Shown one piece after another: positions 33,016 through 44,766 of a stretch of DNA of 64,000 nucleotides. The stretch covers positions 8,844,001-8,908,000 of the forward strand of contig JARKIP010000049.1 in assembly GCA_029990175.1 (NCBI GenBank). Reading direction: 5' to 3'. A model generated the notes under the pieces. The model did not search any database. It saw nothing but the letters and a program-made list of their open reading frames with translations, and had not been told where the DNA came from. This stretch comes from Petunia secreta (Eukaryota; Streptophyta; Magnoliopsida; Solanales; Solanaceae). Both the position numbers and the translations under genes were made by a program. The first letter of the stretch is position 1, and each line of letters starts with the position of its first letter.

Positions 33016-33176
33016 GAGGCAGTGCTGATAATGCTAATGTGGGCTAATACTCGGAGCATTTGAGAAAACCTGACTCGTATCTTGGCGGGGCAAATCCGGA
33101 TGTCTTCAGCCGGTTCTTTTTGCAGCCATGGCATTGTCGCTTTCTCTTTGCCCTGTATTACACTGATCTGAGCCTC
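33016..33176 (+). ncRNA. CD element 18, one-base C box change
   Basis: GAGGC/GCCTC stem, GTGCTGA in place of GTGATGA (33022-33028), D box 33168-33171. Shortened loop (CCGG..CCGG) and intact CTTGGCGGGGCAAA/TTTTTGCAGCCATGG. Confidence 0.45.
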
Positions 33177-33369
33177 AATATTCCAAAATGGAACGGAGAT
33201 TTACAAAACTATGACACCAGAAGCAATGGTTTGCCTTTTTGACGAATAGCAACTGATGTTTATATTGGGGATGATTTTGATGAGTAGCCATTTTTACAGC
33301 TGCAAATCGGAATATAAACATTGTTTGCAAAAACAGAGCACTTTGTTATAGACATATAGATTGAAGAAT

Positions 33370-33475
33370 ATGAGGCTGTGAACAGAGGGAGGGAGTTTTC
33401 GTCTAAGGGTGGTTGCCCATCTCTGTTGTGCCAATGATCTTTCTTTAGCTACCAACCAACAGCCTTGTTCATGAA
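33370..33475 (+). ncRNA. PK element 19
   Basis: Stem 1 CAGAG/CTCTG and AAGGGTGGTTGCCC; the partner CAACAGCCTT has lost one C. Its start, TATGAGGCTGTGAA, resembles a CD 5' end, suggesting recombination between families. Confidence 0.35.
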
Positions 33476-33557
33476 ACTCAGAATCAGAAGCAGCTACATA
33501 TGAACATTGAAACATATGCATGGATATTCTTCCATATCCACAACTGGTGGCCTGAAT

Positions 33558-33733
33558 GGGACTGTGATGATGATTGCCTCTTTCTGGGCTATCTTCTCAT
33601 GGCTTTGAGAATAAACTGACCCGTATCTTGGCAGGGCGACCTGGTATGGTATCATATTGCAAACCGGTGTCTGCAGCCATGGCGTGTGTCTGTTTTTCTA
33701 TCTTCATGTTTATTTACAGCAAAATCTGAGCCC
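33558..33733 (+). ncRNA. CD element 19, GGG/CCC subfamily
   Basis: GGGACT then C box 33564-33570; D box 33726-33729 then GCCC. Core CTTGGCAGGGCGACCTGG and AACCGGTGTCTGCAGCCATGG. Confidence 0.5.
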
Positions 33734-33857
33734 TAACTTCTATGGCAACTCTTTGATGTTCTTGAAATTGAAAGCCGATCTCATAATTTGAGACTTAAGG
33801 GGTCCTTTCGGTTAAATCTTCTCGAGTTTGTTACCCTCATGGTTCAGCCCAGAAAGG

Positions 33858-33961
33858 AAGAATGAGAGTAGAGAGGGGATTTTCTATGAAAGGGTGGTTG
33901 CCCCTCTCTGATATGTCCACTATTTCTCCCATTTCATGAAAAAAACCAAACAGCCCTTTCA
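33858..33961 (+). ncRNA. PK element 20
   Basis: AGAGAG-type stem 1 and AAAGGGTGGTTG pairing with CAAACAGCCCTTT: the extra A in the 5' strand is matched by an extra T in the 3' strand. Leader CAGCCCAGAAAGG present. Confidence 0.45.
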
Positions 33962-34130
33962 GTAAAAGGGAAAAAGATAAATCATACAAACAATATCCTC
34001 TAAAGCTTCCACTTTCTGTTAGGTGATTTGCACAAATAGATGCTTCCATAAAAGTTTTTGTGCTAAATAGAAACATCTGGGTCGCTGTCACAGTTTTGGA
34101 CCCCGTAAAAAAAGTCTTTGAACTGAAATG

Positions 34131-34307
34131 TGGCTGTGATGATGATTGCTTCTTTCTTTCTGGGAAATCTACTCGTGCCTTTGGGAAAAACCGACCGGTA
34201 TCTTGGCTGGGCGACCCAGTATGGCATTATTTTGCAAACCGGTGTCTGCAGCCGACACGTGTGTCACTTTTCTCTTTGCATGTTTAGATAGAGTAAAATC
34301 TGAGTCC
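34131..34307 (+). ncRNA. CD element 20
   Basis: TGGCT plus C box 34136-34142; D box 34300-34303 followed by GTCC, so the stem keeps a G-U. Core CTTGGCTGGGCGACCC and ACCGGTGTCTGCAGCC. Confidence 0.5.
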
Positions 34308-34689
34308 TAATTTCTACTGAAAAGCCTATGGTTACTATTTTTCTTTAAACTATCTACTTTGCTACAGTGTGGCTGCGTTTTCATGCAAAGTTGCGGCAAA
34401 TGTAACGGTAAAGGGAACAAATTGGGACTTGTGATGATGATTTTTAGTGAGCAAAATGGAATAGGAGATTTACAGAAATAGGACACTTTAGCGCCAATCT
34501 CGCACTTCTCACCCACTTTAAAAAACGTTCAACTTTAGCCTCAAATGCTAGAAGTCGTCAGGCGAATCGCATGCCCAGGCTAGGAACTCAGTACAAATGG
34601 CGATTTGTCGGGAGTGTACTTCTAAATATGGAGGCTAAAAGTTAAATGTCTTTTAAGTGCGGCCAAAAGTTGGGCATTGTAGTTTCAGG

Positions 34690-34730
34690 CCTGTATCTTG
34701 GCAGGGCAACCCAGATTATAGGGTTTGCAG
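34690..34730 (+). pseudogene. CD core fragment
   Basis: CTGTATCTTGGCAGGGCAACCC followed by GGTTTGCAGG, with no boxes. A fragment of the 6681-7143 MITE family follows at 34735-34870 and probably truncated it. Confidence 0.35.
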
Positions 34731-34734
34731 GTAA

Positions 34735-34870
34735 AAATTTCGTCCAGAGGCCACTTTTGTCACTGTTATTTGGTTTCAGGCCACTTTTTTCTTGGTTGTA
34801 CAAAAGAAGCCACTTTTTGGAACTTCAATCCTTGTGGGTTGAACTTCATACGAGTTTTTGCGCGAAGCAG
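34735..34870. mobile_element. Fragment of the palindrome-core MITE family
   Basis: Matches the reverse complement of the right end of the 6681-7143 element (AAAAATTTCG..CCACTTTTG..CACTG), then GGAACTTCAATCC resembling its core repeat. Confidence 0.5.
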
Positions 34871-34913
34871 ACATATGTTTTGACCCAGTAAGTAAAGTAT
34901 AGTATCTGAAATG

Positions 34914-35068
34914 GGGCTGTGATGATGATTGCTTCTTTCTTTCTGGGCTATCTACTCATGTCTTTGAGAAAAATCCGAGCCGTATCTTGGCGGGGCGACC
35001 AGGTGTCTGCAGCCATGGCGTGTGTCGCTTTTCTCTTTGCATGTTCAGATAAAGCAAATTCTGAGCCC
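34914..35068 (+). ncRNA. CD element 21, GGGC/GCCC subfamily
   Basis: GGGCT plus C box 34919-34925; D box 35061-35064 plus GCCC. Compact core with a short loop between GGGGCGACC and GGTGTCTGCAGCC; 155 nt. Confidence 0.5.
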
Positions 35069-35148
35069 TAATTTTTACTGAAAACCCACTGAGGTTTTTC
35101 AATTTCTTGACCACCCCTTTTACAGTAGTCAAATTTTTTTAGCTGAGA

Positions 35149-35240
35149 GGAATGAGGCAATTGGAGAAATGTGGTTATTTTTACGGTAATTGACCATTTA
35201 CAGCATGCCAATGATTTCTACTTTGCTCTAAACTATCAAT
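35149..35240 (+). ncRNA. PK element 21, eroded
   Basis: GGAATGAGGCAATTGGAGA start and ATGCCAATGATTTC are kept; the GGGTGGTTGCCC centre and both stems are lost. Confidence 0.2.
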
Positions 35241-35565
35241 CCTTTATGCATATGTATGTATGTATGTACATATCTATCTGTGACTACTGTGTGGCTGCGT
35301 TTTCATGCAAAGTTGCAGCAAAACTATGCAACTGATGTAACGGAAAAGGGAACAAAACTATGACACCAGAGGCAATGGTTTGCCTTTTTGACGAATAGCA
35401 ACTGATGCTATCAGGGATGATTTTGATGAATAGCCAGTTTTTCAATAGTCTGTTTTGCTAAGCTTCTACCACAAATTTTAATGAAGGTCTCGTTTGTTTC
35501 ATGAAAATTTTGTTGAAATTGTCCACGCCTACTGGAAACCATGGAAAAGTTTCCATCTTTTTAAA

Positions 35566-35708
35566 GAGGCAGTGATGATATTGCTAATCAGGCTAATGTT
35601 TGGAGGATGGAGACACTCCGACTCGTATCTTGGCAGGGAAAACTAGGATTTTGCAACCATGCCGTTGTCGCTTTCGCTTTGTCCCCATTTTTAGCATATC
35701 TGAGCCTC
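35566..35708 (+). ncRNA. CD element 22, short loop
   Basis: GAGGC/GCCTC stem, C box 35572-35578, D box 35700-35703. Core eroded (CTTGGCAGGGAAAACTAGG; TTTTGCAACCATGCC); 143 nt. Confidence 0.45.
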
Positions 35709-35807
35709 AACTACCAACTAGTCCTTCCGGACATTCCATGATTGGGCTGTATATATTACATATAACCATAGAGGGTTTGGCAAAGCCCTTGTGGTTTAGC
35801 CCAGTGG

Positions 35808-35908
35808 AGAATGAGACATCAGAGAGTTTGGATTTTCTGTACAGGGTGGTTGCCCCTCTGCTATTTCACATGATTTCCCCCATTTATGAGAAAAACCAAC
35901 AGCCCTTC
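35808..35908 (+). ncRNA. PK element 22
   Basis: AGAGAG with CTCT, and AGGGTGGTTG with CAACAGCCCT. TTAGCCCAG leader upstream. Confidence 0.4.
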
Positions 35909-36049
35909 CACTATAAAGAAAAAAAAAAATCAGGTAGCCACTTTTAAATGTGCTATCCACTTCTGCTTCTACAACTGTTGATGTGCACAGGACGCCAATT
36001 TTAGGTCTCGTGTTTACAAGGTGCTGATCTAACATTGAGCACCTGAACT

Positions 36050-36224
36050 GGGCTGTGATGATGAGTGCTTCTTTCTTTCTGGGCTATCTACCTGCCGCAC
36101 TCAGAAAATTTGACCCGTATCTTGGCAGGGCGACCTGGTATGGCATCATTTTGCAAACTGGTGTCTGCAGCCATGGCGTGTGTCACTTTCTCTTTGCACG
36201 TTCAATTACAGCAAAATCTGAGCC
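36050..36224 (+). ncRNA. CD element 23, GGGC subfamily
   Basis: GGGCT plus C box 36055-36061; D box 36218-36221 plus GCCA, so the stem is one pair shorter. Core CTTGGCAGGGCGACCTGG and TGTCTGCAGCCATGG. Confidence 0.5.
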
Positions 36225-36278
36225 ATCGTCCATAAGTGTTTTTCACACAGCAAATGAACATTATTAGCCCTGAAGGAA

Positions 36279-36375
36279 GAATGAGGCGAACAGAGAGAAA
36301 AAGGGATTTTCTTGAGGGTGGTTGCCCTCTCTGCTTTGGCTTATGATTTCTCCAACCACCAAATAAACAACCCTC
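36279..36375 (+). ncRNA. PK element 23, compensated stem 2
   Basis: The stem 2 strand begins GAGGG and its partner ends CCCTC, where other copies have AAGGG and CCCTT. Stem 1 AGAGAG/CTCTCT retained. Confidence 0.45.
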
Positions 36376-36424
36376 TTCATTTCTATTGAAAAGAAAAGGA
36401 AAAAGACAGGCATATATTATACTA

Positions 36425-36520
36425 CTCCCTCCGTTCCAATTTATGTCCCTTGTGAAGTTACAAGGTGTTGGACATAGATTTTGCTGAAACTTAAAAGATT
36501 CCTTTTTCAAGTACACGGGT
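36425..36520. mobile_element. Truncated Stowaway-like MITE
   Basis: TA|CTCCCTCCGTTCCAATTTATG at the left; no matching right end, running into TTTGACCCTTTTCCG sequence. Confidence 0.5.
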
Positions 36521-36563
36521 ATATTTGACCCTTTTCCGTTATGAAACTTCCCTTCTTTGGAGA

Positions 36564-36780
36564 GAGTCAGTGATGATATTGTTAATTTACACTGCTATTC
36601 TTTATCCAAAAAAATAAAAGAAAAAAAAGGGCTAATATTAATTCGGGGCGTGGAGAAAACCCGACTCGCATCTTGGCAGGGCAAACACGGATGGTTCTCT
36701 TTCACCATGCAACTCGGTTCTTCATGCTGCCATGGCCCTGTCGCTTTCTCTTTGCGTTATTTTATACTGATCTGAGCCTC
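36564..36780 (+). ncRNA. CD element 24, long
   Basis: GAGTC/GCCTC imperfect stem, C box 36570-36576, D box 36772-36775. An A-rich insertion lengthens the 5' half; core CTTGGCAGGGCAAACACGG and GCTGCCATGG. Confidence 0.45.
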
Positions 36781-36811
36781 AAATGGAAACCTATTTCATT
36801 TTTAGCTCAAA

Positions 36812-36905
36812 AGAATGATGCAATCGGAGAAAGGTGGATTTTTTGAAGGGTGGTTGTGCAGCTCCGGTATGGCAATGATTCTTCTTTGTTCTGATCAACA
36901 GCCCT
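36812..36905 (+). ncRNA. PK element 24, compensated stem 1
   Basis: Stem 1 is CGGAG (36825-36829) with CTCCG (36862-36866), a full replacement of AGAGAG/CTCTCT, while AAGGGTGGTTG still faces CAACAGCCCTT. Strong evidence for pairing. Confidence 0.5.
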
Positions 36906-37065
36906 TTTTGTATGTTTCTGTATCTATCATTCTATCTGCTATTACTATGCTCTGGTCTTGCTTGTCTGCGTTTCCACAAAAATCAATAGCAAAAGCATAC
37001 AACAAAGAGGATGTTAGGGTTGGCTTATTTCAACTGCTCTTTGGCAATATTTTTGAAAAATGATG

Positions 37066-37203
37066 GGGCTGTGATGATGATCTTTTCCAAGTAAATGGAG
37101 TCAGGCATTTGTAGTTGAGGCCTGTATCTTGGCACGGCGACCTGGATTATAGAGTTTGCAGCCATGGCAGGTTTCGAAGAAGGACATGCCTAAGATTTAG
37201 TCC
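37066..37203 (+). ncRNA. CD element 25, D box lost
   Basis: GGGCT plus C box 37071-37077; core CTTGGCACGGCGACCTGG and TTTGCAGCCATGG; the end reads TTTAGTCC instead of CTGAGCCC. Confidence 0.4.
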
Positions 37204-39035
37204 TATATGTATGGAAGTTGCTTTCTTTTGTTCCTTGATATATTACCCTTGCAACTAGTTTGGATGGTGGTTACATATCGTTTCATAATGTAATTTCTTG
37301 ATATTGATAGTAGCTTTATTTGCGATTTTTTTATTATTATTTCAGTAAAAAAAATATGAATGGTACGATGACATACATCTTATCCATAACCATGACCATA
37401 TGTTGTGTGACATGTCCTATCTCCCTTATTGAAAGAGAGTTTTGAACATAGGGAAACATTAAATGTAGATTCTTCCCCACTAACAAAAATTTATTCACGT
37501 TGTACTTTAATTTTTTTTTAAATTTTTTATCGAACACTTTAAATTTGAAAAAAGTTTTTTTAAAAAATTAATTCAATTGTAGTAGTGACCATATAGCGTT
37601 GAAAATGAACACAACGTTATAAGGTTACATACAATTTCATATATGTCAGAAATATCTTAAAATATATGCTTTGGTCAACTGAAAATATTTATGTTACAAA
37701 TTAAAATACCCATGAAGAGCTAAATTGATTCATGAAATTTGTTTAACTAGGTTCTTCTTGAAATTCATCTAAAATCAGACATATATTGTCACAGTAAACT
37801 AACATGAACACAACCATCTCATGAAATTATAAGTAAATTTAATAAATATATATAAAAATACATGTTTCTATTGGTAACTAATGAAGTTATATGCTCATAA
37901 TTCACAAAAATGCTTAAAATTTCATTTTCAGTTTATGATCATAACTTGAAATTATTTCACAGACTTCATGTCATTTTGGTTTATCGGATATCAAGTAACT
38001 TGTGTCTGCTTATTTCTCGTCAAATTTGCTCCGTCACAAATATTATTTTAATAGAGTTGTGCTTAACAAGTGCCGTCACGAATAATTATCTAAAAAATAG
38101 TTACTCTCCTCCTAAATTGAGTTCGGGCTCGGGCTTAGCACGGGCCAAGACCTATCTAGTATATAGTATAGATATAGATTTGCTGGATGTGGGTCCAGCA
38201 GATAAAAACTTTATGAGTTTAATTTTTAGAGTTTCCGAATTTATTATAGAGTTTTGCTTAAAATGCAATTTTTGTTAAAATGTTAATATATAGTAATTAT
38301 GTTCATGCAGAAAATATTATGTTCAATTAAACTCGTATCTTGTAATGTAACTTCCATTGAAATTATTTGACAGATCTTGTACAAACTCTAAACAAAAAAA
38401 GATTTGAATTAGTATTTGAAAAAAAGCTCTCAAATTTTATAAACAAACGGGAGCTAATTATATATGCTATTATATATGCCTATTGATTGCGATCCCATAA
38501 TTGGAGGCGGATTTAAGATTTTAAAAGAACGGGTTCACCATTATTAGGTGCAGAGTTATAGGGTCCCAAGAATGGTCGATGAACCTCCTACGTCAAATTT
38601 TTTAATTGACTATATATGTCAATTATCATTTTATATGATGATATATATTAGAGAAAAAAATATTAAACGGTATTTAAGTGGAAATTGATCCCTACTTTTA
38701 AGTCTAAGTGAAACATAATTTGACCAAATGAATTATTTAAACTTTTCGAGCATAAATTTCCGAATATCATATTATTTAAAATATTTTTACATAATATTCC
38801 TAGTTTCCTATTATTGTTAGTAAATCGCAAATTATTGGACAAGAGATCCACGTGGTCATCATGTGTACTCTGACAAGCAACAAGCTAATACTAATACTGA
38901 TGCCTGCCACAAAAATTCTGATTGGATTATTGTTAAATTACTACTATAAGTTTTGTAGGATCTGTTTCAGATATTCAGTTAATCCCATGATCTGCAAAAG
39001 CAGAGTCTTGACAAGTCTTAAAGAGAAACAAGATA

Positions 39036-42000
39036 ATGATGGAGAAATCATGGGTTTGTACTTTTGTTACTCAGGTTGTTTTATGTCTATCTCTTTACCT
39101 TGTTCTCAACTTGGGTCAAATTCAAAAGCCAATGTTAAGGAATGCAAATGAGAATAATTCTATGGATGTAAATTTCATTAGTGTTTTAGGGGGTTTTAGG
39201 CCTCTTCAAGAACAGACCCTTCTTCTCAAACAGGTCAGTTTCTCTATCATTCTTGAAATGTTTTCGTGATAGTAATAAGTTTGGTAACGTTGTTTTTAAT
39301 AATATTGGTGTGAGACGAATTTGATGGAGCAACATGGTCGGTGAGAATTCATATAGTCTGACCCCAACTTAGTAGTCGTTGTAATTGGCCAAAGGAGTTA
39401 TTTTTCTTGAAATGTTCCTTGTTGGAAACTGAAATTCATAGAAGACTTTAGAAACTCTGACTTCTTTCTTTTTGCATAATTTGGTGTTGAGGAAATGTAA
39501 TTCAGCTCCAATATGTCATTTGGACAAAGAGTTATGATGCCCGTTAATATTATCAGCATTTGAAAATATGCAACTTGTTGTGCTAAAAGAGAATACGTTG
39601 AAAGGAGATAGCGTAGCATTTGGTTCGTACTCTTTGTATCATTCTGATAATTGGTGTTGTAGCAAATTGAAATATAGCAAAACTTTGTTCTTCTGACAAA
39701 AGCTTCCTTTAGGGATGTTAAAATGAAAATGTATGATGTTCATTTTTTGGCTGATCTATTTTTGGCTTGAATCTTATATTGAATGAAGGTAGAGAAGGTG
39801 GCAAAGAAATTCAATGCAAGATTTGTGATCAACATAAGTGAACTTGGAGAAGATGACCCGCTCGTTCAAAATGTAAGCCCTCCAACGACTTCAAAAGTGC
39901 AGATCTCAGTGGTAGATTAATTTGATTGCAGCAATACTGGTCTAGAATCTAACATGGCTAATGGATTGATTTAAGATTAGAGAGTTTATTAAGTTTTCTT
40001 GGGCCCATATTTCGTGATCATTGTTTTTGTGCACAACACATTTCATTCTGTGCATTTTACTGGTATCTTCTAGTTACAAACATTAGGAAGACTGTACTGT
40101 TCAGGTTTCATATGAGTTGTTTGACTATGCAAGAACTTCTGTTTGAACACATGACTTGTTAACTTCTCTTCTAGTGCAAAATATATGTGGCTTGTGAACT
40201 TGCTACTCTTTCAAGTGGCAAGATCCAGGGTAGTAGTTATCACAGAAACACATGCTCACAACTTCGGTTGACAAAGAGGAATCTGCACCCTAACATAAAA
40301 CCACGTGCCCCATTTGTCCTGTTGAGGAACTCATCAATGCAATGACTATGAGGTTTCTTTTTAAAAATATGAGAATTTGATGAAATGATAATTTTACACC
40401 TTCACTGCTCCCTTACAGGCTACTTGGCATTCTCCTTCCGTGAAGATTCCCTGGTATTATGCTCTATGAATAAGCAGTTTGTTCTCTTGAACTAACTATT
40501 TTACTTTTAAATCTGGGATTCATCATTTGAAATAAATTGTCTTTCCGGTTCCTCTTCAGCCATCCTCAACTTGTAGGTACTCTACTCGAGCTCTCAAAGG
40601 ACGAGGGGTGAGTCACTACCTTGAACAATTCAAGTTTACCCATGGAAGCTTAGATATTATAGTATTGGATACAGGATTATACGAGGTAAATGTTTTTTTA
40701 TCTGATTAAAATTGGCTTTTAGGCATGTTATCAAGAATCACTTCCACGTATGGATTTACATCAAAGCTCTATAAACCTTTTCATTGTGTTTCCTCGCACA
40801 CCCTTCCATTCCCTCCTCCTTTGCGGGCCCGTGGAGGTGGGGGGGGGGGGTGTGGAGGAGATTATGTTTCAAGAGGAAGTCGTGGCTTAGGACGGTAGAA
40901 GTCATCAGAGGCAGCATATGAATTGGATTACTCAAAAGAAAAGCATACTTGTGCCCGAGTCATTTTCTCTTTCACTTTCTTTTGGTGTGTCTTCTTTACT
41001 CTAAAACCTGGGCGTTCCCCGGTTTCTCGGAGTGTGAATGGTTATCGTCTTCTTCCCTTTTTTAGCTGAACCTAGAATTGCTTTCTTCTGACTTGATTGT
41101 CTCCTGATGTCTCTGTAGGATAAGGTTGCATTTTGTTTACAATGTTTTTACTTTATCCTCTCCTGATATGTCTACAACATCCCTATGAAAATTCAGAAAG
41201 TTGATCCAAAGGCCTTAAATACAGCAACTTCGATTGCATGTCATTTGAATTATATTTGTATTTAGCTTCTTTGCCTCTAATCCATCCGACCAGTGTAAGG
41301 TTACTGAATAACCTTCAATACAGCAATTGAGAAGTTCAATACCAGAGGATCAGATCAAATTCTCAGCTTGTGTTCGATTTGATAATCTTTTAACTTGTAA
41401 GTTTTAGCCTGTGTTAGATTTGATAGTCTTATAAGTCTTTTTGGATGAATAAAGGGAGTTTTGATGCCTACTGTGGCAGTTTGCAGGGTTCTATAGGACT
41501 TTCAACCATTTTTAACTTTTTAGTCAGCTTTGAACATAGACGCGAATGTACAGAATGGATGAACATACTTTATGGGTGTAAAAATGGTTTATGACCTACT
41601 TATTTCTTAGTTAACTCATTGCTCCAATTCTGTTTTGAGCCTCTCCACCAGCTGATTCTATGTCTTGCTTAATTTCTTTCTGTTGGATCGTAAGTTTGTG
41701 AGAATTTCAGCAATGGATCCTCAAGAAAACTGCTGATATTATATAGTTTCAACTAGATGTATTTTTCCAGTCTTACCCTTAATCTCAATTGATCCCAGAA
41801 AAATGTTCCATCTTCCCTGAGAGCGATATTATTCTCATTCTTTAATTTACATAAATTTCAATTCTTTTCCTTTTGATGCACGATCTTTCTACAGTGCTTG
41901 TAACCTTGTTGTTCTTGTTTCTAGATTGGTACTGGAGATAATCAATCACAATGGCTGATAAACACACTTGAAAATCGTGAAAGCAAATGGTACCTCCAAG

Positions 42001-42835
42001 CTTCATTATATTACTCCAATGAGAAAATTTGTCAATGCGTTGCCTGAGCAGTTGTGGCCTCACAGTGTGACTAAAGTGATATCTCGTTAATGCAGGTGCA
42101 TTGCGGTCGGATTCCATCCATTGGTATCTTGCGAAGAAGATATTACCCAAAGGGGACTAAAGCACAAATTTCAGTCTTTACATGATTTATTTTTGAAATA
42201 CGGCGTGGTAAGTCAAGGTTTTGATGCTAAAAGTTCATTTCTCCAAAGAACAATTGAGCATGGAACCTGAGGGATACCTTAATACTAGATACCATCTTCA
42301 TCTGCCAAAACTGTGTTTCTAAATGGATAAATCTCCTCGTATAACAAATTGAAGACTCTAAACTCAACGTGTTTTGCTTTTTCCTATTTAGGATGCATAT
42401 ATAAGCGGACAGGCTTGTGCTGACTATGTTGAGAAAATACCTGTTGTAAAATCCGAAACAGGAACTGCCAGATATACAGGACCTATGCTTACTAAAGTGA
42501 ATCAGAACTTGCTCTACTCTATGTTAGTGTTTCTCTTGGTGTTCGATAAACTTCTGAGACTTAAGTGTACACTTATTCTTCGTCATTGTATAACCTTTTC
42601 TCTTTATTTTGGTTTTTCTTAGGGAAAAAGTAAATGGTTTCCTCCTCCACAAAGTCAACGCTCTAGAGATTGTGAGTATTTTGATTCTGGTTCAATATTT
42701 TACAAAAGCACCTTATGTTATGTTCTTGGTGTTTTTAACAATCAGTGTTTCTAGCAGGTATCCTACTTAGTCACCTTGGAAGGTGATGTTGTGCAGAAAA
42801 TCTTTCTCCAACAAAGAGGCAAAGAGGTTATGTAG
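39036..42835 (+). CDS. Calcineurin/purple-acid-phosphatase-like protein, probably catalytically inactive (unit 2)
   Basis: Exons 39036-39233, 39789-39872, 40419-40453, 40577-40685, 41925-41989, 42096-42207, 42392-42522, 42623-42671 and 42758-42835 keep the splice sites and the open frame of the unit-1 gene. I noticed no coding difference; differences seen lie in introns (poly-G length, a few substitutions). Both copies therefore look expressible and were duplicated recently with about 1.8 kb of upstream DNA. Confidence 0.75.
40839..40850. repeat. Poly-G run in intron 4 (unit 2)
   Basis: Twelve G, one fewer than in unit 1. Confidence 0.8.
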
Positions 42836-43381
42836 ATATGAAGCAGAAGTTGATGTCGATATTCTGGAGCTCCCAAACCATTTAGTGGGAACCATATTCT
42901 TCATATCCCTAATCCTCGTTCGTGTTATTGTCAGAGGAGGGAATGAATAGAGATCCAATCAAATATTGGTGATGAGTCCTCGCTTCTTTTCCCATTTTGT
43001 AGAATAAGGGAGGAAAGAGAAGGAACGAAAAAAGGTAGGATTCAACACTTGGGCTCAAGTTCCATTTAACTGAACATTCCCCATTTTGGCTGTTCATTAA
43101 AAGGCTGTAGCTTTGGTATAGGGTGTGTTTCAGTTGGTCAGTTTGCTTCCAACCTTCTGGTTTTCCTAAGTTGAATTGGCGATTTGCAATTGTAATCTGT
43201 CACATATTGAAAGGTGTTCTGAGTTGGAAAAAAAAAGGTATTCTGAGCATGCTGATGTTCATTTTGAATGTACCTGGATCTTTTACTGTTAATGCATCCA
43301 TATCTAAGATTGATTTAAACTGGTACATATCTTGCCAAAAAAAAAAAAAAAATGTTTTGAAGAAGTTCCAATTAGAAGGTA

Positions 43382-43761
43382 CTACCTCCATCCAATATAA
43401 GTGTTCATTTTACTTTTTTCATGTACTCGTCAAATTTTTTTTTTTTAATCGATTGTCTATCAAAAATAGCATATCTACCTTGGTGGGATAAGGTCTGTTT
43501 ACATCTCGTCTCATATCCAGACTCCACTTGTAGTATATCAATTGGTGTGTTGTTGTATTATTAAATATTATGTATGTTTTACCTCATTACCTTCATTTAT
43601 TGATTTCGATAAATCAAACGTAAGTCCAACTAATCATTTCTTATCTCTTTAAATGCAAGAGTAAAATTGGAAAAGTATAGTTAATTCTGTATTTATTTTT
43701 TTAAAGTGACAGTTATTCTGACGTAAATGAAAAAACAAAAGTGGCATAAGTGGGTAGGTAG
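43382..43761. mobile_element. Stowaway-like MITE interrupted by SINE (unit 2)
   Basis: Counterpart of 16652-17031 with small indels in the T-run and in the SINE tail. Confidence 0.6.
43450..43560 (+). mobile_element. TS-family SINE fragment (unit 2)
   Basis: Counterpart of 16722-16829; the 3' end has an extra TTG (GTGTTGTTGTATT). Confidence 0.6.
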
Positions 43762-43837
43762 TATTTAAACCTGATTAGAGGAACCAAAAATCTAAGTTAG
43801 TAGTTAAAAATAAAATGAGAATACAAATTAAGTAGTA

Positions 43838-44065
43838 CTCCCTCCGTCCCAATTTGTTTGTCATAGTTTGACTTGACACAATATTTAATAAAGTTATGAA
43901 GACTTTTGAAACTTGTGGTCTAAAATAAGTCATGGATATTTGTGTGGCTATAAATGAGTCAAAAAGTAACTATAGAGTTGAATTATTGACAAATTTTGAA
44001 ATATGACAATTTTTTTGGGATAGACAAATAAGGAAAGTATGACAAACAAAGTGGGACAGAGGGAG
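43838..44065. mobile_element. Stowaway MITE (unit 2)
   Basis: Counterpart of 17108-17335, same TA target and ends. Confidence 0.9.
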
Positions 44066-44095
44066 TAATACATATCTTGGCTTGTGATACTTTAT

Positions 44096-44493
44096 CTCCA
44101 AGGTTTTCCCTATTTTTTTTTCTTATTTTAGGGAAAACTTACTCCAACCATTCCCCCATTTTTTTCCCTAAAAAGAATATTTAAACTTACTCCAACAGAG
44201 GGAATGTTTTCGGTTAGATGTCTGTCCGTTAAAACTTCTACCCGTGCCACGTGGTAGACACGTGTCACACCTTTTCAAGTCCAGTCAGCATTTATCCAAT
44301 ACAAAAATAGAATTTGTTTAATGGAAATATGAAAATAAAATTGAGATAAAGATAATAATATAATATAGAAGAGAGAGAAGAATATAAAAAAAATATTCTT
44401 TTTAGAGATAAAAATAAAAAAATAATTGGAGTAAGTTTTTCTTAAAATAGGTATTTCCCCATTTTAGGAGAAAAAATAGGGAAAACCTTGGAG
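44096..44493. mobile_element. Deleted remnant of the Harbinger fold-back element
   Basis: The left terminal repeat is retained to 44182, then 28 bp of filler (44183-44210), then the last part of the solo LTR and the right arm end. Corresponds to 17366-17469 plus 19749-20031 of unit 1. Confidence 0.85.
44183..44210. other. Filler DNA at a deletion junction
   Basis: 28 bp replacing 2,279 bp of unit 1 (17470-19748). Its first part, AAACTTACTCCAAC, copies the terminal-repeat sequence just upstream, as expected from templated end joining. Confidence 0.85.
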
Positions 44494-44601
44494 TTGCCCT
44501 TGTACGTATATTACACTCATAATAATTTAGTCGTGTGATAGAAAGATCTCTAACCAAATCCAATAAGATAGACTAAATAAATTGGAATGCTGATTCTACG
44601 A

Positions 44602-44766
44602 ATTAAGACTAAGATACCCTTCCACTTCGATATGTACGAGGCTAACCTATAGCAAAACTAAGCAGCAAATAAATACTCACGTGAGGGCAAAAAGTAGAAA
44701 CATTGCATCCTTTAAAAACCCACTTTATACAAGCAATAAGCAGACAGAAAGCTCAGTTCCTCAGTG
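44602..44766 (+). promoter_or_regulatory. Possible promoter block (unit 2)
   Basis: ACTCACGTGAG at 44675-44685 followed by TTTAAAAA, as in unit 1. Confidence 0.35.

Larger units (their letters stand above)
10559..37284. repeat. Tandem duplication unit 1 (26,726 bp)
   Basis: This block is repeated head-to-tail as 37285-61765. The left edge is placed at ATAATGTA (10559-10566), where similarity to 37285 onward begins. The right edge is the same 8-mer at 37285-37292. Unit 1 keeps the full transposon cluster at 17366-20031 that is mostly deleted from unit 2. Confidence 0.95.

Noticed and set aside
33294..33521. Small cysteine-containing frames in the array as secreted peptides
   Set aside because: They overlap CD and PK elements on the opposite strand and are not maintained between modules.
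20305..37203. CRISPR-like repeat/spacer array
   Set aside because: Repeats are long, diverged and structured, spacing is irregular, and the genome is plant nuclear.
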